This document shows positions 8,407-16,788 of a stretch of DNA of 39,132 bases, in pieces (the first letter of the stretch is position 1; every line of letters begins with the position of its first letter). The notes below the pieces were generated by a model. That model worked only from the letters and a program-made list of their open reading frames with translations. It was not told the DNA's origin and ran no database searches. The stretch is from AC-32 sp035473395. Its GTDB lineage: Bacteria > Actinomycetota > Thermoleophilia > Gaiellales > Gaiellaceae. A program made the position numbers and the translations under genes. Location: positions 1-39,132 of the forward strand of contig DATIOF010000106.1 of assembly GCA_035473395.1 (NCBI GenBank). Reading direction: 5' to 3'.

Positions 8407-9147
8407 CTAGACGGCCGCGGCGTCGCCCGGACGCGGCTCGTCGAGCCCCGTCTCGGGCGGCCCGACGGGCTCCGGCGAGACGGGGCGCAGGTAGAGCCGG
8501 TCGTAGGAAAGCGCGGCGAGGGCGGCGCCGATCAGCGGCCCGACCCAGTAGACCCAGCCGTCGGTCCAGAAGTTCTGCACGAGCTCGGGGCCGACCGCAC
8601 GCGCCGGGTTCATCGCGGCGCCCGTGTACGGGCCGCCCATGAAGATGTCGAGCGTGATCGTGAAGCCGATCGCAAGGCCCGCGATCGTGGCGAACGCGCC
8701 GCGCGGGTCCGCTGCGGTCGCGAAGATCACCCAGACCAGGAAGAAGGTCAGCACGGCCTCGATCGTGACGCCGCCGAACCCGCTGATCCCCGGCGCGAGC
8801 GAGGGCGCGCCGAGGTTGACAGCGTCCACCTGCTGCTGCGGGAGCACCGCCGAGAGCAGGAAGGCCGCGAGGATCGCGCCCACGAGCTGCGCGAACCAGT
8901 AGGCCGCGGCGAGGTGGATCTCGATCTTGCGCGTGACCACAAAGGCGAAGGTAACGGCCGGGTTGAAGTGGCCGCCCGAGATGTGCCCGACCGCCGAGGC
9001 CATCACGCCGATCGCGAGGCCGTGGGCCAGTGCGATCGCGGTCAGGTTCAAGCCGTGCGTGGCGATGATCGAGCCGGCCCCGATGAAGATCAGCGTGAAC
9101 GTCCCGACGAACTCCGCGAACGCCCGCTGTGGAAGAGCCGATGGCAC
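8407..9147 (-). CDS. MIP-family aquaporin / glycerol facilitator
   Basis: A six-helix channel of 246 residues with the two hallmark NPA boxes, N62-P-A in SGGHFNPAVT and N180-P-A in GAAMNPARA; the Arg after the second box belongs to the selectivity filter. The length and the GGPYTGAAMNPARA motif are typical of water-selective or small-solute aquaporins in actinomycetotes. Which solute passes cannot be settled from this reading. I chose GTG at 9147 because the family starts just before the RAFAEFVGTF helix; the frame is open to a GTG at 9237, which would add 30 unlikely residues. The C-terminal tail is short, acidic and proline-rich. Confidence 0.9.
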   Translation of the reverse strand: MPSALPQRAFAEFVGTFTLIFIGAGSIIATHGLNLTAIALAHGLAIGVMASAVGHISGGHFNPAVTFAFVVTRKIEIHLAAAYWFAQLVGAILAAFLLSAVLPQQQVDAVNLGAPSLAPGISGFGGVTIEAVLTFFLVWVIFATAADPRGAFATIAGLAIGFTITLDIFMGGPYTGAAMNPARAVGPELVQNFWTDGWVYWVGPLIGAALAALSYDRLYLRPVSPEPVGPPETGLDEPRPGDAAAV

Positions 9148-9352
9148 GGAAAAAACCCTAGAACGAGGGGCGGACGGCGTCCGTTCGAGGGATGCTGCGG
9201 CCGGCCCGGACCGTCGAAGTATCCCCTGGCGTATCACTGCGGAACGAAAGGCGGCCCATGTCTGCGGACATCCTCAAGCGCAAGCTCCGGAACTTCCCGG
9301 TTGCAGGTCTGAACGTGCGCATCGCCGCCGCGAGCTAGGGCTCGCGGCCACG

Positions 9353-9372
9353 GGGCCCGGCTTGCCGGGCCC
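9353..9372. terminator. GC-rich hairpin upstream of the coiled-coil gene
   Basis: A perfect 8-bp stem (9353-9360 with 9365-9372) and a CTTG loop, 32 bases before the start at 9404. It could end short transcripts from upstream or act in the leader of the coiled-coil gene. No T-run follows. Confidence 0.35.
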
Positions 9373-9403
9373 GCGGCGGATCGAGTACCGTCCCGATCCG
9401 CCC

Positions 9404-9958
9404 ATGCAAGAGACGAGTGTCGACCACATTTCCGCCGAGCAGGCCGAGCCTCAGGGCTACGCGGCGCTCGGCGACCGCGTCACGGGGATCCTCGAAGCCG
9501 CCGAGCAGGCCGCTGAGGAGATCCGCGAGGAAGCGCGCAGGCTGGCCGCCGACCTCGAGCGCGAGGCGCGCACCGAGGCGGAGCGGCTCAAGCAACAGCT
9601 GACCGCCGACGCTCGCGGGCTGCGCGAGGAGGCCGAGGGCTTCGCGCGCGACATGCGCCTCTCGGTCGAGGCGTACGCGAAGCAGCACCGGCGCCAGGCC
9701 GAAGAGGAAGCGCGCACGTTGGTCGCCGACGCCGAGAAGGAGTCGACCAGCATGCGCGAGGCCGCCGAGCAGATGGTGCGCCAGGTCGAAGGTGACGTTC
9801 GGCGCCGCCAGGAGGAGCTACGCGGCGAGGTGCGGATGCTCGAGCACCGCAAGCGCGAGGCGCTCGAACGGCTGCGGGAGATCGCAACCGCCGTGCAGGA
9901 CGTGCTGCCGGCGGAGGACTCGATCGCGCGCGACCTCCAGCCGCAAGCTCAGCGCTAG
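9404..9958 (+). CDS. Long coiled-coil protein, DivIVA-like (184 aa)
   Basis: From about residue 22 to 165 the protein is an almost unbroken heptad pattern rich in Ala, Glu and Arg (for example EAAEQAAEEIREEARR and EREARTEAERLKQ), predicted to form a long coiled coil. There is no signal peptide or membrane helix. Similar short coiled-coil proteins in actinomycetotes are annotated as DivIVA-domain or cell-division initiation proteins, but the DivIVA N-terminal membrane-binding motif is not clear, so the function is left open. The ATG at 9404 starts MQETSVDH; no good ribosome site is seen. Its TAG stop shares a CTAG with the stop of the convergent transglycosylase gene. Confidence 0.65.
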   Translation: MQETSVDHISAEQAEPQGYAALGDRVTGILEAAEQAAEEIREEARRLAADLEREARTEAERLKQQLTADARGLREEAEGFARDMRLSVEAYAKQHRRQAEEEARTLVADAEKESTSMREAAEQMVRQVEGDVRRRQEELRGEVRMLEHRKREALERLREIATAVQDVLPAEDSIARDLQPQAQR

Positions 9959-10554
9959 CAGGCGGCGAGCAGGCCCGCTCGGGCCTCGATGTTCTTCACG
10001 TAGCGGAGGGTCGCCGTGGTCGGCGCACCTCCCGCCTTCTCGACGGCGCCCGGGCCGGCGTTGTAGGCCGCCAGCGCGAGGTCGAGCGAGCCGAAGCGGT
10101 CGATCATCTGCCGCAGGTAGCGCGCGCCTGCGAGCACGTTCGTCGCCGGGTCGCTGCCTTCCAGCCGCAGCTCACGCGCGGTCGCGGGCATCAGCTGGAG
10201 CAGGCCGGTGGCCCCCGCTCCCGAATGGGCGTTCGGGTCCATGCGCGACTCCTCATAGGCGGTGGCCACCAGCAGCGAAAGCGGGACGCCGGTCCGGGCC
10301 GAGGCGGTTGCGAACGCGGCGCGAAACGGCCTGGGCACGGGACAGGTCGCGCCGATCGCCGGCGCCGCCACGGCACGCTGAGCCGGCGGCTTCGCATTCG
10401 AGGTCTCAAGCCTCGTCGACTCCGCCACCACGGTGAGGAGCACCAGCGCGAGCGCGCCGGCACGAACGCTGCGCCAAGCCATCGGCTTGCGCTTCGGCGG
10501 CAGCTTGCGCCTGGTCGTCGCACGCCTGCGCGAGCGCGCGAACTGCAGGTCCAT
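9955..10554 (-). CDS. Lytic transglycosylase, SLT family, membrane-anchored
   Basis: A short basic cytoplasmic stretch (RSRRRATTRRK) is followed by one hydrophobic helix (AGALALVLLTVVA, an anchor or signal) and a C-terminal goose-lysozyme-like SLT domain. Seen: the catalytic Glu in ATAYEESRMDPNA, then GATGLLQLMP, a GARYLRQM helix and ALAAYNAGPG, the complete family signature. The enzyme cleaves the MurNAc-GlcNAc bond of peptidoglycan, releasing 1,6-anhydro products, and acts outside the membrane. The start is uncertain: ATG at 10554 is preferred because the longer reading to 10644 would cross the likely promoter of the divergent gene at 10689. ATG at 10482 is also possible. Confidence 0.82.
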   Translation of the reverse strand: MDLQFARSRRRATTRRKLPPKRKPMAWRSVRAGALALVLLTVVAESTRLETSNAKPPAQRAVAAPAIGATCPVPRPFRAAFATASARTGVPLSLLVATAYEESRMDPNAHSGAGATGLLQLMPATARELRLEGSDPATNVLAGARYLRQMIDRFGSLDLALAAYNAGPGAVEKAGGAPTTATLRYVKNIEARAGLLAAC

Positions 10555-10688
10555 CTCCGAGAGGTTGTGCCAGGACACAGGAGGCCGGATCCTACCCCCG
10601 ATCGGCTTCGGCAAAACGGTGCTGGACTCGCCCTTCTCTCTCATATACGTTCGTCCACGAGGTTGGGCCTCAACGGAAGGGGAGATCG

Positions 10689-12284
10689 ATGACGAAGACC
10701 CGCTTTACGCTGCTGCTCGCGGCCGCGGCCCTCATGGGCCTGTTCCTCGCCGCGGGCGTTCGAGCGGAGCCACCTGGGGGCGATGGCGGCGAGAAGGTGC
10801 CGTTTGCGCGTACCGTGCCTCCGGGGGCCAAGAACAACTGGTCGTTCGAGTGCACTGCCACGTCGGGCGTCCTGAACACGAAGCTCGACTGCGACGACCC
10901 GTTCCCGAACAACGAGCCGAACGTCGTGGTCGACGCCGCGAATCCGCACCACCTGATCGCCAGCTCGAACGACTACGGCTCGTGCTGCGACCAGTACTAC
11001 ACCTCGTTCGACAGCGGGAACACGTGGTCGACGGGGAACATGTCGACCGAAGACGACAGCCGCACCGGCAGCGACCCGGTGACGACCATCGACGTCAAGC
11101 ACCACGTCGCGCTTCACTCCTCGTTGAACTACACGTTCAACGACGCCGGCGAGACCTGCGACGGCGACGTGGTCGTCTCACCCTCGAAGGACGGCGGTCT
11201 GAGCTGGGACAAGCCCGTGGTGGTCGGCCCCGGCGCGGGGTGCGACTCCTCCCCGTTCCAAAACTTCGGCGACAAGGAGTGGATCACCACCGACAACAAC
11301 CCCCACTCGCGCTTCTACGGGCGCAGCTACCTGACCTGGACGTCGTTCATCTCCAACTCGGGCGAGTACGTCGAGTCGCCGATCCTGGAGAGCCACAGTG
11401 ACGACGGTGGCCAGCACTGGTCGAAGCCGCAGGAGATCTCTGGCTCCAACCCGCACCTCTGCACCTTCCAGACCACCGGCAAGAAGTGGCAGTGCGACGA
11501 GGACCAGGCGTCCGTGCCCACGGTCGGGCCCGACGGAACGGTCTACGTGGCATTCATGAACAGCCAGAATCAGGCGCTCTGGGAGCCGGGCGAGAACTCA
11601 GACGACCAGTACCTCGTCGTCAGCTCGAAGGACGGCGGCAAGCACTGGTCGAAGCCGGACTTCGTCGTCGGCATGGAGGACGGTTCACGCGACTACCCGA
11701 TCAACGTCGACGGCCGCCAAACGCTGACCGGCTATCAGGTGCGGGTCTGGGGCGCGGGCAACATCGTGGCCGACCCGACGCGTGAGGATCGTCTGTACCT
11801 GACGTTCTCGGACAACCGGAACGGCGTGCACGACAGCAGCCATCCGGTGACCAACTCGGACGTGTTCGTGGTGCAGTCGAACGACGGCGGCAGGGAGTGG
11901 ACATCGCCGACGCTCGTCGATCCCGGAGCAGGCGACCAGTGGTTCCCGTGGGCGGACGTCAACCCGGTCAACGGGAAGCTCGGCGTGCTCTACCACGACC
12001 GCGGCAACTCGAACGGCCCGACCTACACCACGGCGTTGGCCGAAGGGCACCCGGGGTCGTTCGTGAAGACCACGATCAGCACCGCGCCGTCGAACCCGAC
12101 GATGTCGGAGTTCTTCCAGGCCGGCGATCCTGCGTGCGAGTTCTGCGCTGTCTTCCACGGCGACTACATCGGGCTCGCCTACGGCAGCGACGGCCACGCG
12201 AACGCGGCCTGGACGGACATGCGCGATCCGTCCCCGTTCACGCCGGGACTGTTCTCGCAGTTCATCTACTACGCGCGCAAGTAA
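10689..12284 (+). CDS. Secreted Asp-box (BNR repeat) sialidase-fold protein, 531 aa
   Basis: A signal peptide (residues 1-26, ending GVRA) leads into a beta-propeller with at least five Asp boxes of the form S-x-D-x-G-x-x-W: around S106 (SFDSGNTW), S166 (SKDGGLSW), S237 (SDDGGQHW), S313 (SKDGGKHW) and S397 (SNDGGREW). These turns are typical of sialidases and of other exo-glycosidases and photosystem-type propellers. I could not identify the Arg triad and Tyr/Glu pair that would prove sialidase activity, so the call stops at the fold. Several Cys residues suggest disulfides, in keeping with export. A GAAGGGGAG ribosome site precedes the ATG. It is monocistronic, with a strong terminator after it. 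Confidence 0.82.
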   Translation: MTKTRFTLLLAAAALMGLFLAAGVRAEPPGGDGGEKVPFARTVPPGAKNNWSFECTATSGVLNTKLDCDDPFPNNEPNVVVDAANPHHLIASSNDYGSCCDQYYTSFDSGNTWSTGNMSTEDDSRTGSDPVTTIDVKHHVALHSSLNYTFNDAGETCDGDVVVSPSKDGGLSWDKPVVVGPGAGCDSSPFQNFGDKEWITTDNNPHSRFYGRSYLTWTSFISNSGEYVESPILESHSDDGGQHWSKPQEISGSNPHLCTFQTTGKKWQCDEDQASVPTVGPDGTVYVAFMNSQNQALWEPGENSDDQYLVVSSKDGGKHWSKPDFVVGMEDGSRDYPINVDGRQTLTGYQVRVWGAGNIVADPTREDRLYLTFSDNRNGVHDSSHPVTNSDVFVVQSNDGGREWTSPTLVDPGAGDQWFPWADVNPVNGKLGVLYHDRGNSNGPTYTTALAEGHPGSFVKTTISTAPSNPTMSEFFQAGDPACEFCAVFHGDYIGLAYGSDGHANAAWTDMRDPSPFTPGLFSQFIYYARK

Positions 12285-12291
12285 CCGGGCT

Positions 12292-12323
12292 CGGCCGGGA
12301 CCGCGGCGACGCGGTCCCGGCCG
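12292..12323. terminator. Bidirectional terminator hairpin
   Basis: A perfect 14-bp stem (12292-12305 with 12310-12323) and a GCGA loop, between the plus-strand stop at 12284 and the minus-strand stop at 12339. It is placed to end both convergent genes. Confidence 0.8.
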
Positions 12324-12338
12324 TCCCACCAAGCCGTC

Positions 12339-14327
12339 CTAGCGGAAGAGCTCGCGGCGGAACGCGTTCCTGAACGGCGTCGCCAGCTCGAGGCCGTACG
12401 TGGACGAGATGTGGCCCTGGTCGATCCAGCCGATCGTGCGGTTGACGACCAATGGGCAGAGAACCGCTACCGACGAGGCGTGGCCGCAGAACCAGCCGGT
12501 GACGTTCATGAACCCGACGTGCGCCTTGGCCGCTGCCGCGGCGACCGCGGCGTCGGTCTGCAGCTCGACGAGCGTCGCCTTCGAGCTGCACGTCCGCATG
12601 TTCGCGCCGGTGGCGAGCAGGCAGTCGACCGGGTTCCGGTGCTGGTGGGGCGAGTCGCCGACCACGATCGTGCTCGCCGAGAAGCTGCGCGCGTCCGCGA
12701 TCAGACCGGCGACGCCGTTGACCGCGGCGGCCGGGGTGTGGCTGCCAGCCCAGCTGCCGACCGCCAGCGTCGCCTGTGGGTGCAGCGCCGCCGCGCGGTT
12801 GACTGCCCAGCGGTACCAGTTCCCGCAGGGCCAGCTTTTGTGCGTCCACGAGCTCGGCACGCAGCCGACCTTGACGAATGGGACCACCGACCACTGGTCG
12901 CGCTTCGCCATCTTCAGCAGCGGGGGCATCCACATCTCGGCATGCGAGTCGCCGAAGACGACCAGCGTCTTGGTGGCCTCCGGAGCGCCCAGCCGGCAGA
13001 TCTTGCTCGTGGTCTCGCCCTGCCGGGCGGAGCAGCCGGTCGGGAACGCGTACAGGTCGTTGCGCAGCTCGGTCACGGCCGGAGTCAACGGCCACGGCAG
13101 GGCGGCGCCGTGCGTCGCGGCGTTGACGGCGGCGGCGACGGCGGGCAGCGGCTTCCACGAGCTGCGCGCCGCAGTCGTCTGCCTGACCAGCTCGACCGGG
13201 CGGACGGCGGCAGCCGCGTTCGAGATCCGCGTCGCCCGCGCGTTCAGCGAGACGAGGATCGGCACCGCGACCGCGAGGATCACGGCTGCCGAGGCGGGCC
13301 AGAGCAGCGCGCCGGTCTGCGGGCGCCACCTCATCTGCCTGATCGGGTTCTCGTAGAGGGCATAGCTCAGTATCGACAGCGCGAAGGCTCCAGCCAAGAG
13401 ACCGAGCCGGACGGCAGTCGACAGGTCATGGCCCACGTACTCGGCCGCGATCACGAGGACGGGCCAGTGCCAGAGGTAGAAGGCGTACGAGCGGTCGCCG
13501 ACGTAGCGGAACGGCGCGAGCGAGAGTAGCCGCGAGCCGCTCCCCGGTGCGGCAGCGATCACGAGCGCCGCGCCGATCGTCGGCAGCAGCGCCGCGTAGC
13601 CGGGGAAGGGGGTCGAGCTCGAGAACGCCACCGCGGCGGCGCAGATGCACGCCAGGCCGAGCCACGCCGCCGCGCCGCGCAACCGCGGCGCCGCGATCGC
13701 CAGCGCGGCGCCCAGGGCGAGCTCCCAGGCGCGCGTGGCCGTCGAGAAGTAGGCGTAGGTCGCGTCGGTCGCCGTGCTGTGGATCGACCAGGCGAGCGAG
13801 CCGCCGGCCGCGGCGACCACGATCCAGAGCAGCCGCCGGCGCAGGAAGGGGACCGCCAGCACCCCTGCGAGCACGATCGGCCAGACGAGGTAGAACTGCT
13901 CCTCGACCGCCAGCGTCCAGTAGTGCTGCACCGGCGACGGCGGCTGGCCCTGGGCGAAGTAGTCGCTGCCCGCCCGGGCGAAGTGCACGTTCGCCATGAA
14001 GAACGCCGCCCAGACGCTGTCGCCGACGGCCTCGCGCGCGCGCACGAGATTCAGCAGCTGGTGCGCGGCGAGATCCGTGACGACGAGCGTCAACACGGCC
14101 GCCGGGAGGATGCGCCGGGCGCGGCGGACGTAGAAATCGGAGAGGCGGATGCGGCCGTCGCGCCCGGCCTGGCGGAGGAGCAGCCCGGTGATCAGGTAGC
14201 CGGAGAGGACGAAGAAGACGTCGACCCCGACATAGCCGCCCTGCAGGAACGGCACCCCGCCGTGGTCGAGCACCACGAGCAGGACCGCGACCGCTCGCAG
14301 CCCTTGCAGTTCCCGGCGATGCGGCAC
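12339..14327 (-). CDS. OafA/YrhL-type acyltransferase with C-terminal SGNH domain (662 aa)
   Basis: The N-terminal half is a multi-pass acyltransferase-3 domain starting RRELQGLRAVAVLLVVLDHGG, with GYVGVDVFFVLSGYLIT, the FYVRRARRILPA motif and a YWTLAVEEQFYLVWP motif. The C-terminal part is a periplasmic-type SGNH esterase-fold domain with block I GDSHAEMW (S461) and block V D636-x2-H639 (DQGHIS), so the catalytic residues are intact. Proteins with this layout O-acetylate cell-surface polysaccharides or peptidoglycan: the membrane part passes the acyl group across, the SGNH part transfers it. GTG at 14327 is chosen because homology starts there; the frame continues upstream only as an antisense shadow of the next gene. 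A hairpin separates it from that gene. Confidence 0.92.
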   Translation of the reverse strand: MPHRRELQGLRAVAVLLVVLDHGGVPFLQGGYVGVDVFFVLSGYLITGLLLRQAGRDGRIRLSDFYVRRARRILPAAVLTLVVTDLAAHQLLNLVRAREAVGDSVWAAFFMANVHFARAGSDYFAQGQPPSPVQHYWTLAVEEQFYLVWPIVLAGVLAVPFLRRRLLWIVVAAAGGSLAWSIHSTATDATYAYFSTATRAWELALGAALAIAAPRLRGAAAWLGLACICAAAVAFSSSTPFPGYAALLPTIGAALVIAAAPGSGSRLLSLAPFRYVGDRSYAFYLWHWPVLVIAAEYVGHDLSTAVRLGLLAGAFALSILSYALYENPIRQMRWRPQTGALLWPASAAVILAVAVPILVSLNARATRISNAAAAVRPVELVRQTTAARSSWKPLPAVAAAVNAATHGAALPWPLTPAVTELRNDLYAFPTGCSARQGETTSKICRLGAPEATKTLVVFGDSHAEMWMPPLLKMAKRDQWSVVPFVKVGCVPSSWTHKSWPCGNWYRWAVNRAAALHPQATLAVGSWAGSHTPAAAVNGVAGLIADARSFSASTIVVGDSPHQHRNPVDCLLATGANMRTCSSKATLVELQTDAAVAAAAAKAHVGFMNVTGWFCGHASSVAVLCPLVVNRTIGWIDQGHISSTYGLELATPFRNAFRRELFR

Positions 14328-14369
14328 CCCCGCATCGTCCCACCGAATGCGGCGGCTGCCAACCGGCAG

Positions 14370-14398
14370 CGAGGGGCCCGGCCGGGCCGGGCCCCTCG
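14370..14398 (-). terminator. Terminator hairpin after the S53 peptidase gene
   Basis: A perfect 13-bp stem (14370-14382 with 14386-14398) with a 3-base loop, 16 bases beyond the minus-strand stop at 14414. A second, smaller hairpin (14355-14360 with 14365-14370) follows on the same strand. It separates the peptidase from the acyltransferase gene downstream. Confidence 0.75.
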
Positions 14399-14413
14399 TG
14401 CGTGGAGGACGAG

Positions 14414-15580
14414 CTAGAAGCCGGTGGAGCCGTTCGGCGTGCCGAGCCCGGTCGGGCCGTCGTAGCCGGCCACGCCGGTGCAGAGGTACGCGGGCGAGCA
14501 CGTGCCGTTGCTCCCGCTCACGACGTCGAACAGGCCGCTCGTGTGCGAGTACGGGTACGAGCCGTAGTTGACGCTCGAGGCGTTGCCCGCGAGCGCGTAG
14601 ACGCTGGCGACGATCGGCGAGGACGCGCTCGTGCCGCCGACGGTGAACCAGAGGCCCCCGTAGAGCACGGCGACGCCGGTGTTCGAGTCGGCGACTGCCG
14701 AGACGTCGGCGACGGTGCGCCTGCTGCAGCCCGAATCGGTCTGCCAGGCCGGCTTGGCCTCGTAGGCGCTGCAACCGCTGCCGGCACCGCTCCAGGCGGA
14801 CTCGGTCCAGCCGCGAGTGCCGCCGCCGCGGGTCAGCGAGGTGCCGCCGACCGCGGTCACGTAGCGCGACGCGGCCGGGTACGAGACGCCGTAGCCGTTA
14901 TCTCCGGAGCTCGCGGTGATCGCGACGCCGGGGTGGTTGAAGTGGACGTCGTCGGCGGTCTCGGAGCTGGACTCGTTCCCGCCGTAGCTGTTGCTGATCG
15001 CGTTGGCGCCGAGGCGGGCGGCCGTGTCGACCGCCGTGTAGAGATCGCTGTTGAGGTTCGTGTTCCCCTCGACCAGCAGGATGTGGCAGTTCGGGCAGAC
15101 CGCGCTGACCATGTCCAGGTCGAGCGAGATCTCCAGGCCCCAGTCGGCGCCCGGAGGCGGCATCGGCAGCGTGCCACCCGTCTGGTTCACCTTGCGGAAG
15201 CAGCCGTTCGCGGTGGTGCACGGCGGCAGGCCATAGTGCGAGCGGTAGTCGGCGAGGTCCTGCTCGGCGGTCGGGTCGTCGAACGCGTCGACGATCGCAA
15301 CCGTCTGGCCGCTCCCGGCGGTCGCCGAAGGCAGCGCGTAGGCCGACTGCAGGTCGGCCGGGCCGTAGCCGCTCGGCGTCTGCGCCAGCGGCAGCGCGTT
15401 GCCCTTCACCCACGAGAAGCAGCGGGCATGGCCCAGCGAGACGGCGCCACAGACGGGCCTGATCGAAGGCGCTGCGGCCTGCGCTCGGGACGCGCCGCCG
15501 AAGACTGCGAGCAGCGCGAGCAAGCTGAGAGCGAGCACGGCGCGGCCCAGATGCCGGCGCACGAGGTGGCTCGAATCCAT
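14414..15580 (-). CDS. Secreted S53 (sedolisin-type) serine-carboxyl peptidase, 388 aa
   Basis: A long signal peptide (residues 1-36, ending RAQA) precedes a subtilisin-fold domain with the S53 catalytic set: E150 and D154 in WGLEISLDLD, oxyanion D227 in SSGDNGYG, and the nucleophile S318 in GGTSASSP. Such enzymes cleave proteins at acidic pH. Only about 50 residues lie between the signal and the domain, so the usual 150-200-residue pro-kumamolisin domain is missing. Four Cys pairs in the mature part suggest disulfides. An AAAGGAGAG ribosome site supports the ATG at 15580. The gene is divergent from the PLP enzyme gene and ends in a hairpin. Confidence 0.87.
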   Translation of the reverse strand: MDSSHLVRRHLGRAVLALSLLALLAVFGGASRAQAAAPSIRPVCGAVSLGHARCFSWVKGNALPLAQTPSGYGPADLQSAYALPSATAGSGQTVAIVDAFDDPTAEQDLADYRSHYGLPPCTTANGCFRKVNQTGGTLPMPPPGADWGLEISLDLDMVSAVCPNCHILLVEGNTNLNSDLYTAVDTAARLGANAISNSYGGNESSSETADDVHFNHPGVAITASSGDNGYGVSYPAASRYVTAVGGTSLTRGGGTRGWTESAWSGAGSGCSAYEAKPAWQTDSGCSRRTVADVSAVADSNTGVAVLYGGLWFTVGGTSASSPIVASVYALAGNASSVNYGSYPYSHTSGLFDVVSGSNGTCSPAYLCTGVAGYDGPTGLGTPNGSTGF

Positions 15581-15687
15581 GTCTCTCCTTTCGGATGAAT
15601 ACCCCTTACAACCAATAGGGGCATGGCATCCGATAACCCGACGACCCGGGTCCCAAACCGCCGGGACTAGGATCGTTTGGAGGCTCC

Positions 15688-16608
15688 ATGGAATCGATCC
15701 TCGAAGCCATCGGGAACACGCCGCTCGTCCGGCTCAGGGCCTGCGCACCGCCGAACGGAGCGGAGCTCTGGGTCAAGCTCGAGAACACGAACCCGACCGG
15801 CTCGCTGAAGGACCGGATGGCTCTGGCGATGATCGAAGGAGCGGAGCGGGACGGGCTGATCTCGCCCGGCGACACCGTGGTCGAGTACACCGGCGGCTCG
15901 ACCGGCCCCGCGCTGGCGCTCGTCTGCCGCGCAAAGGGCTACCGCGCGCTGATCGTGATGGCCGACTGCTTCACCGAGGAGCGGATGCAGCTGATGCGCG
16001 CGCTCGGCGCCGAGCTTGACCTGATCCCGTCGGTGGAGGGCCCGCCGAAGGTGACCGCTCAGGACATCGAGAACATGGTCGCGCGCGCGGCCGAACTGGC
16101 GGCCCGGCCCGGGCACTACGCCACCGACCAGTTCAACAACCCGTACATCATCCCAAACCACCGCGACCGGCTCGGCCGTGAGATCTGGGATCAGACGGAG
16201 GGCCGGGTGACGGGCTTCTGCCACGGGATGGGCACCGCGAGCTCGGTGATGGGTGTCTCCGATTCGCTCAAGCCGCGCGGCGTCTACATCCAGGCCCACG
16301 AGCCCGCGGCCTCGGCGGCGATCAGCGGCGGCTCGCGAGGTTCGTTCCTGATCCAGGGGTGGACGGGGCTGGTGATGCCCCACTGGGACGCCCAGCGGGT
16401 CGACCACCTCGAGCCGATCGGGGACGACGAGGCGGTCGAGATGACGAGCCGTCTGGCACGGGAGGACGGGATCTTCGCGGGGATCTCGACCGGCGCGAAC
16501 GTCGTCGGCGCCCATCGGCTGGCGGAGCGGCTCGGCCCTGACGCCGTGATCGTGACGCTGGCGGTCGACACGGGCTTCAAGTACACCACCGTGGCGCCGT
16601 ACGCCTGA
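15688..16608 (+). CDS. Cysteine-synthase-like PLP-dependent enzyme (306 aa)
   Basis: A fold-type II PLP enzyme closely related to O-acetylserine sulfhydrylase/cystathionine beta-synthase: it opens with ESILEAIGNTPLVRL, has the PLP lysine K41 in NPTGSLKDRM and a C-terminal STGAN serine motif that contacts the pyridine ring. The substrate loop, normally TSGNTG, reads YTGGSTG, and the phosphate loop, normally GTGGT, reads GMGTA. These changes suggest a substrate other than the usual O-acetylserine, or a diverged branch. An excellent GGAGG ribosome site precedes the ATG. The gene is divergent from the S53 gene, and its stop is one base from the convergent tRNA-Val gene. Confidence 0.85.
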   Translation: MESILEAIGNTPLVRLRACAPPNGAELWVKLENTNPTGSLKDRMALAMIEGAERDGLISPGDTVVEYTGGSTGPALALVCRAKGYRALIVMADCFTEERMQLMRALGAELDLIPSVEGPPKVTAQDIENMVARAAELAARPGHYATDQFNNPYIIPNHRDRLGREIWDQTEGRVTGFCHGMGTASSVMGVSDSLKPRGVYIQAHEPAASAAISGGSRGSFLIQGWTGLVMPHWDAQRVDHLEPIGDDEAVEMTSRLAREDGIFAGISTGANVVGAHRLAERLGPDAVIVTLAVDTGFKYTTVAPYA

Positions 16609-16609
16609 G

Positions 16610-16681
16610 TGGGCGCGGCTGGGATCGAACCAGCGACCTCCCGCGTGTGAAGCGGGCGCTCTCCCGCTGAGCTACGCGCCC
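16610..16681 (-). tRNA. tRNA-Val(CAC)
   Basis: A 72-base tRNA on the minus strand. The acceptor GGGCGCG pairs with CGCGCCC, the T arm is GCTGG-TTCGATC-CCAGC, and the anticodon loop TTCACAC gives anticodon CAC. The discriminator is A and CCA is not encoded. Its 3' end is one base from the stop of the convergent PLP enzyme gene. Confidence 0.95.
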
Positions 16682-16788
16682 TCAGCGCGGTGAAGAATAC
16701 CGAGGACTCTCCGGCCATCTGGCCGTTTGGCGGGGCGTCTGCGTGGAATACTGCGATCGAGGTTGTCGGGGAGCTAGGGGGAACTGCG

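Noticed and set aside
10620..10660. A promoter with TGGACT and TATACG boxes before the Asp-box protein gene
   Set aside because: The spacing is short (about 15 bases) and the match is weak; it was used only as light support for choosing the transglycosylase start.
14328..14774. N-terminal extension of the acyltransferase reading
   Set aside because: The extra 149 codons are antisense to the S53 gene and cross its terminator; homology begins at 14327.
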